Source of the DNA: Bacteroidales bacterium
Lineage (GTDB): Bacteria; Bacteroidota; Bacteroidia; Bacteroidales; Marinilabiliaceae
Length of the DNA stretch: 64,000 nucleotides
Assembly: GCA_003249255.1 (NCBI GenBank)
Contig: QKJP01000059.1
Location: 118,417 to 182,416 of the forward strand
Direction of reading: 5' to 3'
The notes below the pieces were generated by a model. That model searched no databases, had not been told where the DNA came from, and saw only the letters and a program-made list of their open reading frames with translations. The translations under genes and the position numbers were made by a program. Within the stretch, counting starts at the first letter, position 1. Every line of letters begins with the position of its first letter. Positions 36,613 to 45,264 of the stretch are shown one piece after another.

Positions 36613-38364
36613 TTAAAAAGAATAAATCAGGCCTAATTTAGCATTCAATCTTTGCATTGGATATCCATTCCATTTATGGTATTTTGAAGCGGTTAAATTA
36701 TCGATCGTAGCCCAAAAAATTAAACGTTTTGTATAGATGTATTCTGCACCAATGCTAAGATCAAAAACCCCATCCAACTTCTTTTTAAACCCATCAGCAT
36801 TTGCATCAAAGGCCGTTCGTTGTCCTACATAACCAATATTTGCATTCACATTTAATACTTCGCTTAATTTAAATCGACCAGCAGCTCCTATTGAATACTC
36901 TGGTTTATGCCAGGCTGTTTGCATACTATCCAATGACCAACCATAATATTGTCCGGCTAACACTACTTCAATGCCTTCTTTAGGACGAACCATCAGCTCA
37001 CCACTCACGGTTAATACAGTTCCGTCATCATGCAAAGGCTCAAACAAATTGGTATAATTTAATTCGGTATTCTCTTCCGGATTAGTCGTGATGGTGGAAT
37101 AATACTTATTTACATAAAAATGCTCATCATTAAAAAATGCATAACTTGCACCTAACGAAAAGGAAGTGGTAGCACTAAAGTTTCCTTCCAATCCGCCTTT
37201 TAGATTTAAACCATATAAAGAGGGCTTAACAGCAGCATCAGGAGAAACAAAAGGATTTTCGTAACTCATCCTTTTCATATCATAAACGTTAACATCTCCG
37301 TCCAACCCTGCATAAAGGGAAATAATACCTTCTACTATATTTAAGTTCATTAAAATATCCGGAGCAATAAAAAAGTTATTCTCATTAAAATCATTTATCG
37401 ACGCCATGCATACGCCTACTTTAAATTCAATATCGTCTATTCCAAAATGAACCGATGGATTAACTTTTATGAGGGTAGTTTTTCGTTCTCGATAGGAGAA
37501 CATCGTTCCGGCAGAATCGGGCACACTCTTCATATAACTTTGTAAATCAAGCCCCAATTCAAAAGTTAACACTTCAGAAGGATGTATAAGATCTAAAGAT
37601 CCAAGAAATGTATGCTGGCCAACACCTGAATAATTTCCAAAAGCACTATAGCCTATTCCAAAATTATACAAGGTACTGGATCGTTTCTCATCACTATTCC
37701 CATAAGTCAAACTCATATCAAATACAGATAAACGTTGCTTTTCATTGTCAGTTAAAACATCCGTTGATAGTTCATCCGTTTCACTAATGAGATAAGTCTT
37801 TTCGGCATCAATCGTTGACAATCCATAATAACGGTAGCTATCTCTTCGAAATCCCATGGAACCTCCAAGCGTATTGTTTTTATAAAAACGTTTAAAGGTT
37901 AAATCAGCATCTGTTTCATGAATTGGCGCTTTCACTTCAGAATCATCTTCCAAAGTAACTTTTCCAAAAGAACTTAAATGGCTCGCTTTTAATCCCAATA
38001 GATAATCTTCAGACTCTGAAATATTATAACCTACCTCTGCCAAACCTGTTGTGTAATTACCAAGTCCGGCTTTTACATAAGAATTAGAAGGCATAACTGA
38101 TTTTTGATCAACAATTTTTGCAGGTGAAATTTTTTCAGGTTCATAACCGGTATCTACAGTTTTGCTAATGATTCGATACGAAAACTCATTACTAAAGCTA
38201 ATGGTATCATCCAACTCGGGCATTTGATTTATTTTATAAGCATCAGATACGGTTGGTGTATATTCTCTTACAACCCTCACATCTTTGTTAATTGTTTCCT
38301 GGGCAAACACATGAACACCACAAAACATAACTAATAAAAAAGCTAAATACTTCCTATATAACAT
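36613..38364 (-). CDS. TonB-dependent-receptor-like outer-membrane beta-barrel protein
   Basis: The protein has 583 residues with a signal peptide ending HVFAQ. After a short periplasmic stretch (DVRVVREYTPTVSDAYKINQ), the whole protein alternates in amphipathic strands (SYVKAGLGNYTTGLAEVGYN, TDADLTFKRFYKN, GGLEGNFSATTSFSLGASYA) and ends in the aromatic terminal strand LGLIYSF, the insertion signal for the Bam machine. No plug domain or TonB box is apparent. It is 15 bases downstream of the TPR gene and probably forms one unit with it. Confidence 0.75.
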   Translation of the reverse strand: MLYRKYLAFLLVMFCGVHVFAQETINKDVRVVREYTPTVSDAYKINQMPELDDTISFSNEFSYRIISKTVDTGYEPEKISPAKIVDQKSVMPSNSYVKAGLGNYTTGLAEVGYNISESEDYLLGLKASHLSSFGKVTLEDDSEVKAPIHETDADLTFKRFYKNNTLGGSMGFRRDSYRYYGLSTIDAEKTYLISETDELSTDVLTDNEKQRLSVFDMSLTYGNSDEKRSSTLYNFGIGYSAFGNYSGVGQHTFLGSLDLIHPSEVLTFELGLDLQSYMKSVPDSAGTMFSYRERKTTLIKVNPSVHFGIDDIEFKVGVCMASINDFNENNFFIAPDILMNLNIVEGIISLYAGLDGDVNVYDMKRMSYENPFVSPDAAVKPSLYGLNLKGGLEGNFSATTSFSLGASYAFFNDEHFYVNKYYSTITTNPEENTELNYTNLFEPLHDDGTVLTVSGELMVRPKEGIEVVLAGQYYGWSLDSMQTAWHKPEYSIGAAGRFKLSEVLNVNANIGYVGQRTAFDANADGFKKKLDGVFDLSIGAEYIYTKRLIFWATIDNLTASKYHKWNGYPMQRLNAKLGLIYSF

Positions 38365-38379
38365 TGCAATAGATTTCGA

Positions 38380-41300
38380 TTAAAACTGATTATTAATAGA
38401 ATCATTAGAAGCCTCTTCAACATCTTTGATTTGCCAGGCCTCAAGATAAGTGGTTACCCGGTCATCAATATCATCATCACCCTGGTAATTTTCTTTAATA
38501 CTTTGCAAGTACTGAATGGCTTGAAAACTTTCGCCTCGTTCATAATAAATTTCTGCAAGCAAGATAAAACTACGTGCGATCCAATACTGATGTGGAGTAC
38601 CTCGCTCGATATAATCAAATATTTCTTTTTCGGATTCCTCAACCTGACCTCTTTCTTTTTGTATTTGGGCAATCCAATACTTCGCCTCTGCACCTTCAGC
38701 ACTTTTGGTGTTTTTCGCAATCAAAGCAAATTCGTCAAAAGCTTTATCATTATCCCCTATGTTGCGATAGCTGTTGGCTTTATTATAAACAGCCTCTCGC
38801 TTAATCTCTTCACCAATTTTTGGCGATGCAAGTATTAAATCTGCGGCTTGAATACACTCAACATATTCTTGATTTTTTGCCAAACAACGCATGATGCCAA
38901 TCTTAGCTTCGGTACGATTTGCTTCAATGTCTGCTTCATCATTTAAACGACGAAACATTTCTAAAGCATTCTTGTAGTTTTTATCCTGATAAAAAAGCTC
39001 ACCACTTCTCAATAAAGCATCTTCAGTAAAAAAGCTTCTGGCCTGATCAGCCACATATACAAACGAAGTTAAAGCCCCTTTAGGATCACCACTTCTATAC
39101 TGACAATCGGCTTTATAATAATGTGCATTTAAAGCAAAACGCCCATACGGATAAGTACTTATATAACTCTCAAAATGTTTTATGGCATGCTCACAATCAT
39201 TATTCATGTAAAATTTCTCGGCCGCCACAAAGGTGAGTGAATCTTGCTCGCGCTGATCGGGTTGATAATTATTCTCTGCTGCATATTTTAAATAACCATC
39301 CAAATTATTTTGATCCATGTAGATGTTTCGAATACCCATTAAGGCATCATCAGCTTCGGCCGTACGAGGGAATTCATTGATAACTCGCTTATAAAAAGCC
39401 AAAGAGTTATCGTACTCATTATTATTATAATACACTAAACCAAGTTGAAGCATGGCTTTCTTGGCATAAGTTCCTTTCGGATACTTTTCTTTAATGGTTT
39501 TATAATTAAAGATAGCCTTATCCAGCTGTCCTAAAGAAACATAGGCGCGTCCCATTTCATAAAGTGCATCATCTACATATTGAGATTCAGGATATTTATT
39601 CACCAACTTTTTTAATTCATCAATTTTTTCTTGATAACGGCGCTGCAAACCAATACAAAACGCTTTTTGAAATAAAGCATAATCTGCTGATCCTCCATTA
39701 ATTTGAGAAGCCTTATCAAAATGCCTAACTGCTGTCGCAAAATCACGTTCTACATAATAACAATCACCAATTCGGTTACTGGCATCACTATACATCTCCT
39801 GATTTTTTCCATCCGTCAGGTTAATGTATTTTCTAAACCAGGTTTTGGCTTCATCATAAGACTTTTGCTTAAAATGAGCATAAGCGATACTGTAATGTGC
39901 AATTTCAAATTCCTTCATTTTATAGGAACCCGGTAAATAAATATAGGTCTGAAGGTCTTCGATACATTTGTTGTATTTATTTAAACGATAGTAAGCTTCT
40001 CCTCGCCAGTAGTAAGCACCAACTTTTAACTTTTTATCGTATTCGGCATACTTTAAACTGTAATCAAAAAACTCAATGGACTCTGAAAACTTCTTATCGG
40101 TAAACAACTCCAATGCACGGTAGTAAGCAACACGCTGAATGGCTCGGTATACACCCGGCGCCTTATTACTAATTTTCTCCATCGAGGCCAACGCTTCGCG
40201 GTAATTCTTTGTTGTAAGAAATGCTTTTCCTAAATAATCGTAAGCCTGGTCTATTTTATCACTTTCAGGAAATAACTCTATAAACTTGGTAAAAGAATTA
40301 ATAATCTCATTAAATGGAGAATAAGCTAATTCGTAATTAAGTTTAATGTAATTAAACAAAGCATCTTCTTGAATATCACTATCAAATTCATACTTAGAGG
40401 CCGCCTCAAAAGCAACACGAGCCCGTTTTTTATCTTTGATCTGCAAATAACAATCTCCTAAATGATAATAAGCATTTTGTGACATCAAATCTTCAGAAGA
40501 CGTAACTTGAGACAGCCCAACAATGGCTTTATTATACTCTTTGATAAAATAATACGCAAAACCTAAATGATAATAATCCTCCCGGGATGGAGTTTTGGAT
40601 AAAGCAATGGTCTTTTCATAATACGGAATAGACTCTTCATATTGCTTTTGTGCATAATATGAATCAGCTACAATCCTGTTCATGTCAGCCTGACGAAACT
40701 TAGTTCCGGCATCCAGTAACGGTTTAGCATATTTTATGGCATTAGCATAATCTTCTTGCAGATAATATATTTGAGCGATATAAAAAGGGACGACATCTTT
40801 AAATCCTTTGTCTTCTTCCAGTTCTTTAAAGCCTTCAAGGGCAGTTTGGTAATTCCCTTTGATGTATTGGATATGACTATAATAATAATTGACTGACGAA
40901 GAGTGCTTATGCGTTTTACCTTTTATGCGATTGAAATATACCAAAGCTTCGTCGTACTCTTCCTCCATAAAAAAAGAATATCCGGCATTAAAATTATAAT
41001 CCACTTGCGCTTCTTCATCAAGACCATTGGGATCTACTTTTTGATAATAACGGCAAGCCTGTCTATATTTCTTCTTTTCTTTATAATAATCCCCAATGTG
41101 CATTTTGGCATATTGGATGCGATTACTGTAAGCATACAATTTCACATACTCATTCCACAATGACAACTCATCATTGTTACCTAACAGTTTTGCACACTTA
41201 CGTTCCAAATAGGCAGCTTCAGCGACTCTGGTGGACACCTCTCCTGATTTTATTTCAACATACTTTGCAAATTGAATGCGAGCCAGACCATACTTCTCCA

Positions 41301-41421
41301 ATTGATACAGCTCCATTCCCTTTTCATAAGCATTATCAGGATTATCAAAACTTAAAGACTTTTGAGCAAAAGATTGAAAACTTATTAATGTAAAGAATAA
41401 CGATAGGAATATTCTTATCAT
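38380..41421 (-). CDS. Secreted tetratricopeptide-repeat protein
   Basis: The protein has 1013 residues and a signal peptide ending QSFAQ. Nearly the whole mature protein is made of ~34-residue TPR and TPR-like helical pairs (for example YGLARIQFAKYVEIKSGEVS, YYEKTIALSKTPSREDYYHL, GQLDKAIFNYKTIKEKYPKG, DNSLAFYKRVINEFPRTAEA); about 25 units can be counted loosely. The C-terminus is acidic. It is probably a periplasmic scaffold. The beta-barrel gene directly downstream suggests a fixed pair at the outer membrane, but the process served is unknown. Confidence 0.85.
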   Translation of the reverse strand: MIRIFLSLFFTLISFQSFAQKSLSFDNPDNAYEKGMELYQLEKYGLARIQFAKYVEIKSGEVSTRVAEAAYLERKCAKLLGNNDELSLWNEYVKLYAYSNRIQYAKMHIGDYYKEKKKYRQACRYYQKVDPNGLDEEAQVDYNFNAGYSFFMEEEYDEALVYFNRIKGKTHKHSSSVNYYYSHIQYIKGNYQTALEGFKELEEDKGFKDVVPFYIAQIYYLQEDYANAIKYAKPLLDAGTKFRQADMNRIVADSYYAQKQYEESIPYYEKTIALSKTPSREDYYHLGFAYYFIKEYNKAIVGLSQVTSSEDLMSQNAYYHLGDCYLQIKDKKRARVAFEAASKYEFDSDIQEDALFNYIKLNYELAYSPFNEIINSFTKFIELFPESDKIDQAYDYLGKAFLTTKNYREALASMEKISNKAPGVYRAIQRVAYYRALELFTDKKFSESIEFFDYSLKYAEYDKKLKVGAYYWRGEAYYRLNKYNKCIEDLQTYIYLPGSYKMKEFEIAHYSIAYAHFKQKSYDEAKTWFRKYINLTDGKNQEMYSDASNRIGDCYYVERDFATAVRHFDKASQINGGSADYALFQKAFCIGLQRRYQEKIDELKKLVNKYPESQYVDDALYEMGRAYVSLGQLDKAIFNYKTIKEKYPKGTYAKKAMLQLGLVYYNNNEYDNSLAFYKRVINEFPRTAEADDALMGIRNIYMDQNNLDGYLKYAAENNYQPDQREQDSLTFVAAEKFYMNNDCEHAIKHFESYISTYPYGRFALNAHYYKADCQYRSGDPKGALTSFVYVADQARSFFTEDALLRSGELFYQDKNYKNALEMFRRLNDEADIEANRTEAKIGIMRCLAKNQEYVECIQAADLILASPKIGEEIKREAVYNKANSYRNIGDNDKAFDEFALIAKNTKSAEGAEAKYWIAQIQKERGQVEESEKEIFDYIERGTPHQYWIARSFILLAEIYYERGESFQAIQYLQSIKENYQGDDDIDDRVTTYLEAWQIKDVEEASNDSINNQF

Positions 41422-41570
41422 GAGTAGCTAAATAAAATTCAGTTTATAACAATCAAACGAATATCAAGAGGAAATATTTCTCGTTACATTCGTTTGTTTT
41501 TTCTGCGCCTAAAGATAACAAAAGTGCTCAGACTTAGAAACTCCTGTAAGAGGGTTTTAATTAAGACATA

Positions 41571-41609
41571 AAAAAAGGTTCAATTCCATCTTACGATACC
41601 ATTGAACCT
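41571..41609 (-). terminator. Terminator of ftsE
   Basis: aggttcaat (41576-41584) pairs with attgaacct (41601-41609). On the minus strand TTTTTTA follows. Confidence 0.7.
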
Positions 41610-41685
41610 AAAGTATTTTCACATCCAAGTTTAAAAGTAAATGCACTTACTTTTAACTAAAATATTCTTACAAAATTAAAAGGAC

Positions 41686-42423
41686 TTAAACTTCTATTGA
41701 ATCATAATCCAAAGCATTTACGTCACATTCAGAAAGACGTGTATCTTCACATTTTATAATACGACCGGGGAATTTTTTCAATAACTGGTAATTATGAGTT
41801 GCCATTATTACTGTCTTGCCTCGTTTACATATCCGTTCAAATACATTCATTAATTCCTCAGAAGTAACAGGGTCAAGATTCCCGGTTGGCTCATCGGCTA
41901 GTATTAAATCCGGAGCATTTAATAAAGCACGTGCAATCCCTACCCTTTGTTGCTCTCCACCAGACAATTGATGCGGCATCTTATAACCTTTGTGCACCAT
42001 ATCTACATCGGATAATACGTCTCGGATTCGTTTATCAATCTCTTTTTTATCTGTCCATTCCGTTGCCTTTAAAACAAATAAAAGATTATCGTAAACGGAA
42101 CGATCAGATAAGAGCTGAAAATCCTGAAAAACAATACCCATTCGCCTGCGTAAATAAGGCTCTTGTTTTTTGGGCATGCCTTTTAAATTATAACCGGCCA
42201 CAAAGCCATGACCCTCTTTTAAAGGAAGTTCATTGTACATTGTTTTAAGCAAGCTGGATTTTCCACTACCCACTTTTCCGATCAAATACACAAATTCCCC
42301 GGGTTTAATGGTAAAATCAACTTCTTGTAAAATAATTTGTTCTTGCTGACAAATACGAACACTACTGAATTCTACAATATTACCTTTACTATTGATCATT
42401 TCTTTGGGGTATTTGCTTTTCAT
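41686..42423 (-). CDS. ftsE: Cell-division ABC transporter ATPase FtsE
   Basis: The protein has 245 residues. Walker A is GKVGSGKSSLLK, the signature is HQLSGGEQQRVGIARAL, and Walker B is DLILADEPTGNLD, followed by ATHNYQLL. Y-L-I-G-K-V-G-S in place of the more usual Y-L-x-G-P-S-G-A is typical of Bacteroidota FtsE. With FtsX it controls peptidoglycan hydrolases at the septum; ftsX is not adjacent here. The assignment over other LolD/MacB-type ATPases rests on overall resemblance and could be wrong. Confidence 0.78.
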   Translation of the reverse strand: MKSKYPKEMINSKGNIVEFSSVRICQQEQIILQEVDFTIKPGEFVYLIGKVGSGKSSLLKTMYNELPLKEGHGFVAGYNLKGMPKKQEPYLRRRMGIVFQDFQLLSDRSVYDNLLFVLKATEWTDKKEIDKRIRDVLSDVDMVHKGYKMPHQLSGGEQQRVGIARALLNAPDLILADEPTGNLDPVTSEELMNVFERICKRGKTVIMATHNYQLLKKFPGRIIKCEDTRLSECDVNALDYDSIEV

Positions 42424-42463
42424 ATCTAAAAGGGAATTTGGGGGATAGTTCAGTAAAAAGAAA

Positions 42464-42489
42464 AAGAGGCTTATCTTTTTAAGCCTCTT
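42464..42489 (-). terminator. Terminator of the aminotransferase gene
   Basis: A perfect 10-bp stem (aagaggctta 42464-42473, taagcctctt 42480-42489) lies a few bases past the stop codon. On the minus strand TTTTTC follows. Confidence 0.75.
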
Positions 42490-42494
42490 GCATA

Positions 42495-43694
42495 TTATTT
42501 TAATTCAGCACAAACCTTCTTAATACGTTCGTAAGCTTTAGTTAACATATCTTCACTTGCTGCGTAAGAAAGTCGAACACAATTAGGACTTCCAAATGCT
42601 TCGCCGGGTACAGATGCCACATGTCCTTTTTCAAGAAGATACAAACTAAAATCCATTGAAGTATTAATGGTTACATCTCCATCTGTTTTTCCAAAATAGT
42701 AACTAATATCCGGAAACACATAAAACGCACCATCTGGTATATTTACCTTAAATCCCGGTATTTCTTCAATGTAAGACAACACTAAATCACGGCGATTCTG
42801 AAAAGCTACTCTCATTTCCTCAACACAACTTTGATCACCTGCTACAGCAGCTAAAGATGCCATTTGAGCAATGGAACAAGCGCCTGAAGTATATTGCCCT
42901 TGCAGCTTATTACAAGCTTTGGTAATCCACAAAGGAGCAGCAATGTATCCAATTCTCCAACCGGTCATTGCATAACCTTTTGAAACACCATTAATCACCA
43001 CAGTACGGTCAATCATGCCATCAAATTGAGCAAAACTCGTATGTGTTCCGGTATAATTGATGGTTTCATAAATCTCATCAGACAATATAATTACATCCGG
43101 AAATTTCTTCAACACATTCACTAATGCTTCAACTTCTTCATAAGAATATATAGCACCTGTTGGATTTGAAGGTGAATTAAACATTACCACTTTTGTTTTA
43201 GGAGTAATAGCAGCCTCTAACTGCTCTGGTGTAATTTTAAAATCTTGCTCTACACCAGCCTCAACAATCACAGGTATACCTTCTGACAACTTAACTAACT
43301 CGATGTAAGAGACCCAATATGGAGCAGGAATAACTACTTCATCACCAACTTCAACCACGCATTGCAGTACGTTTGCTAAACTATGCTTTGCACCGTTAGA
43401 GACAGCAATTTGTGCAGGAGAGTACTCTAAATTATTATCCCTTTTTAATTTTTCACAGATGGCTTCGCGCAACTTTGGATATCCAGGTACTGGAGCATAC
43501 TTAGTAAAATTCTCATTAATAGCTTTAATCGCAGCCTCCTTCACATGATCCGGAGTATTAAAATCCGGCTCTCCTAATGTTAGGTTAATAACATCAACAC
43601 CTTTCTCTTTCAACTCATTACTTTTCTGGCTCATTTTAATGGTTGCAGATTCGGCTAACTGATTAATTCTATTCGAAAGTTGATTTGCGCTCAT
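42495..43694 (-). CDS. Pyridoxal-phosphate aminotransferase, aspartate aminotransferase class I
   Basis: The protein has 399 residues. The PLP lysine stands in NGVSKGYAMTGWRIGY (~240), with FNSPSNPTGAIYS upstream and the C-terminal CVRLSYAASEDML providing the carboxylate-binding Arg. This is the class I (subgroup Ib) aspartate aminotransferase pattern. It transfers the amino group between aspartate and 2-oxoglutarate; a prephenate or other specificity cannot be excluded from sequence alone. It is transcribed alone. Confidence 0.9.
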   Translation of the reverse strand: MSANQLSNRINQLAESATIKMSQKSNELKEKGVDVINLTLGEPDFNTPDHVKEAAIKAINENFTKYAPVPGYPKLREAICEKLKRDNNLEYSPAQIAVSNGAKHSLANVLQCVVEVGDEVVIPAPYWVSYIELVKLSEGIPVIVEAGVEQDFKITPEQLEAAITPKTKVVMFNSPSNPTGAIYSYEEVEALVNVLKKFPDVIILSDEIYETINYTGTHTSFAQFDGMIDRTVVINGVSKGYAMTGWRIGYIAAPLWITKACNKLQGQYTSGACSIAQMASLAAVAGDQSCVEEMRVAFQNRRDLVLSYIEEIPGFKVNIPDGAFYVFPDISYYFGKTDGDVTINTSMDFSLYLLEKGHVASVPGEAFGSPNCVRLSYAASEDMLTKAYERIKKVCAELK

Positions 43695-43880
43695 TATTTT
43701 TTGTTATAGTTTTTTTAACCTCGATTTACTCCCTAATACCTCTACAAGAACTGTTATTCAATCTTAATCGAATGCCTAATATTCTTGAATTATGGGACAA
43801 AAATAATTAAAAAAAACAAGTATCAATTGGCTCCCATCTTAATATCTTTAAAATAAATTTCACACTATCAGCAATCCTGT

Positions 43881-43888
43881 TATTTTTG
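43881..43888 (+). promoter_or_regulatory. -7 box (TATTTTTG) upstream of the DUF7935-like gene
   Basis: TATTTTTG fits the Bacteroidota -7 consensus TAnnTTTG and lies ~75 bases before the start at 43964. A TTG -33 element is not clear. Confidence 0.35.
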
Positions 43889-43963
43889 CATCATACATTA
43901 TATGTTATACTGTAAATTTTAACATCAATCACTTATTTAGTTTTAAAATTAACTAATTACGAA

Positions 43964-44491
43964 ATGACCACTTGGAAAGAGTTTATTTTTGCCATTACAC
44001 CCGCACTAGCCATTGCAATACCAACACTCTTGCTAGTGAGATGGTTTTTGAAGAACAATTTAAAAATCAAGCAACTTGAACTTGCAATGCAACAACGTAA
44101 GGAAATGATCCCCACACGATTACAAGCCTACGAAAGAATTTCAATCTTACTTGAACGCATTTCCCCAGAGTCGCTTATTATCAGAGAACAAAAACATGGC
44201 TTAACAAGCATCCAATTCCACCACCACTTATTAAAAGTTATTCGTTCAGAAATGGAACATAACTTGGCAATGCAAGTCTATATGCCTGCTGCAACATGGG
44301 AAAAAGTAATTGCAGCCAGAGATGAAGTGATTAAACTTATTAATAGTGCTTCCGGCTCTATTCAACCCACTACCCCCTCGATGGAACTGGCCAGACACTT
44401 GCTGGAAAATGAAAAACACACAACCAGCTTCCACATCAAAAAAGCGAAAGAACAATTGAAAAGTGACATTCAGCAATTTTATTTTGATTAA
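43964..44491 (+). CDS. Membrane-anchored hypothetical protein (DUF7935-like)
   Basis: The protein has 175 residues. One N-terminal membrane segment (~8-28, FAITPALAIAIPTLLLVRWF) is followed by a basic, helical cytoplasmic part: KQLELAMQQRKEMIPTRLQA, then YERISILLERISPESLIIRE. I recall this as a conserved Bacteroidota family without known function. It is 20 bases upstream of the glycosyltransferase gene on the same strand, so a joint transcript is likely. Confidence 0.6.
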   Translation: MTTWKEFIFAITPALAIAIPTLLLVRWFLKNNLKIKQLELAMQQRKEMIPTRLQAYERISILLERISPESLIIREQKHGLTSIQFHHHLLKVIRSEMEHNLAMQVYMPAATWEKVIAARDEVIKLINSASGSIQPTTPSMELARHLLENEKHTTSFHIKKAKEQLKSDIQQFYFD

Positions 44492-44511
44492 TTGCTTTTT
44501 CCGGAAATTCC

Positions 44512-45264
44512 ATGAAAAAAATTTCTCTTATTACTGTTGCATACAACTGCGCGTCAACCATTGAAAATACGTTTAAAAGCGTTATCAATCAAACGGCAAA
44601 AGAACACACAGAATACATAGTAATTGACGGAAATTCGAATGACGGCACTTTTGAAGTCATCAAAAAATACTCATCTCACATTGACCACGTGATTAGTGAA
44701 CCCGATAAGGGAATATACGACGCCATGAATAAAGGTATCGCATTGGCCAATGGAGAATGGATTGGTTTCCTTCATGCAGATGATGAATTTGCGAAACCAA
44801 CAACTTTGGAAACTATAATAGCTGAAACTTCAAATGCCAATATCATTTATGGCGATCTTCAATACATTAGCAAGCATACACCACCAAAAATCATTAGATA
44901 TTGGCAAAGTGAAAACTTTAAGACCTCTTTATTAAAAAAGGGCTGGATGCCACCACATCCAACCCTATATATCAAAAAAAGCCTATTTGATTGGATCGGA
45001 AATTTTAATACCAATTATAAGATTTCGGCAGATTATGATTTTATACTTCGCCTATTCTCTTCACGTAACATTTCTCCTAAATACTTAAACGAGGTTTTTG
45101 TTAATATGCGAATCGGAGGAGCTAGTAATAAATCCCTAAAAAACATATTCACAAAAAGTTATGAAGATTTAAAAGCGCTTCAAATAAACAACGTAGGTGG
45201 ATTACACTCTTTATTTATCAAGAATACCAGCAAATTAACTCAATTCTTCAAACATCGATCCTAA
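44512..45264 (+). CDS. Family 2 glycosyltransferase (GT-A fold)
   Basis: The protein has 250 residues. It opens with the GT2 nucleotide-binding strand SLITVAYNCASTIENTFKS, then VIDGNSNDGTFEV, EPDKGIYDAMNKG and the metal-binding FLHADDEF. The acceptor region NYKISADYDFILRL is the usual second Asp site of this subfamily (colanic/capsule-type transferases). It adds a sugar from a nucleotide donor, probably to exopolysaccharide. It converges on the Wzc-type kinase gene, overlapping its end by 4 bases; shared context suggests polysaccharide synthesis. Confidence 0.9.
   Translation: MKKISLITVAYNCASTIENTFKSVINQTAKEHTEYIVIDGNSNDGTFEVIKKYSSHIDHVISEPDKGIYDAMNKGIALANGEWIGFLHADDEFAKPTTLETIIAETSNANIIYGDLQYISKHTPPKIIRYWQSENFKTSLLKKGWMPPHPTLYIKKSLFDWIGNFNTNYKISADYDFILRLFSSRNISPKYLNEVFVNMRIGGASNKSLKNIFTKSYEDLKALQINNVGGLHSLFIKNTSKLTQFFKHRS

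Noticed and set aside
43881..43888. Complete -33/-7 promoters at several genes
   Set aside because: Only -7 boxes are convincing; -33 elements at proper spacing were not found, so these sites are listed with low confidence.
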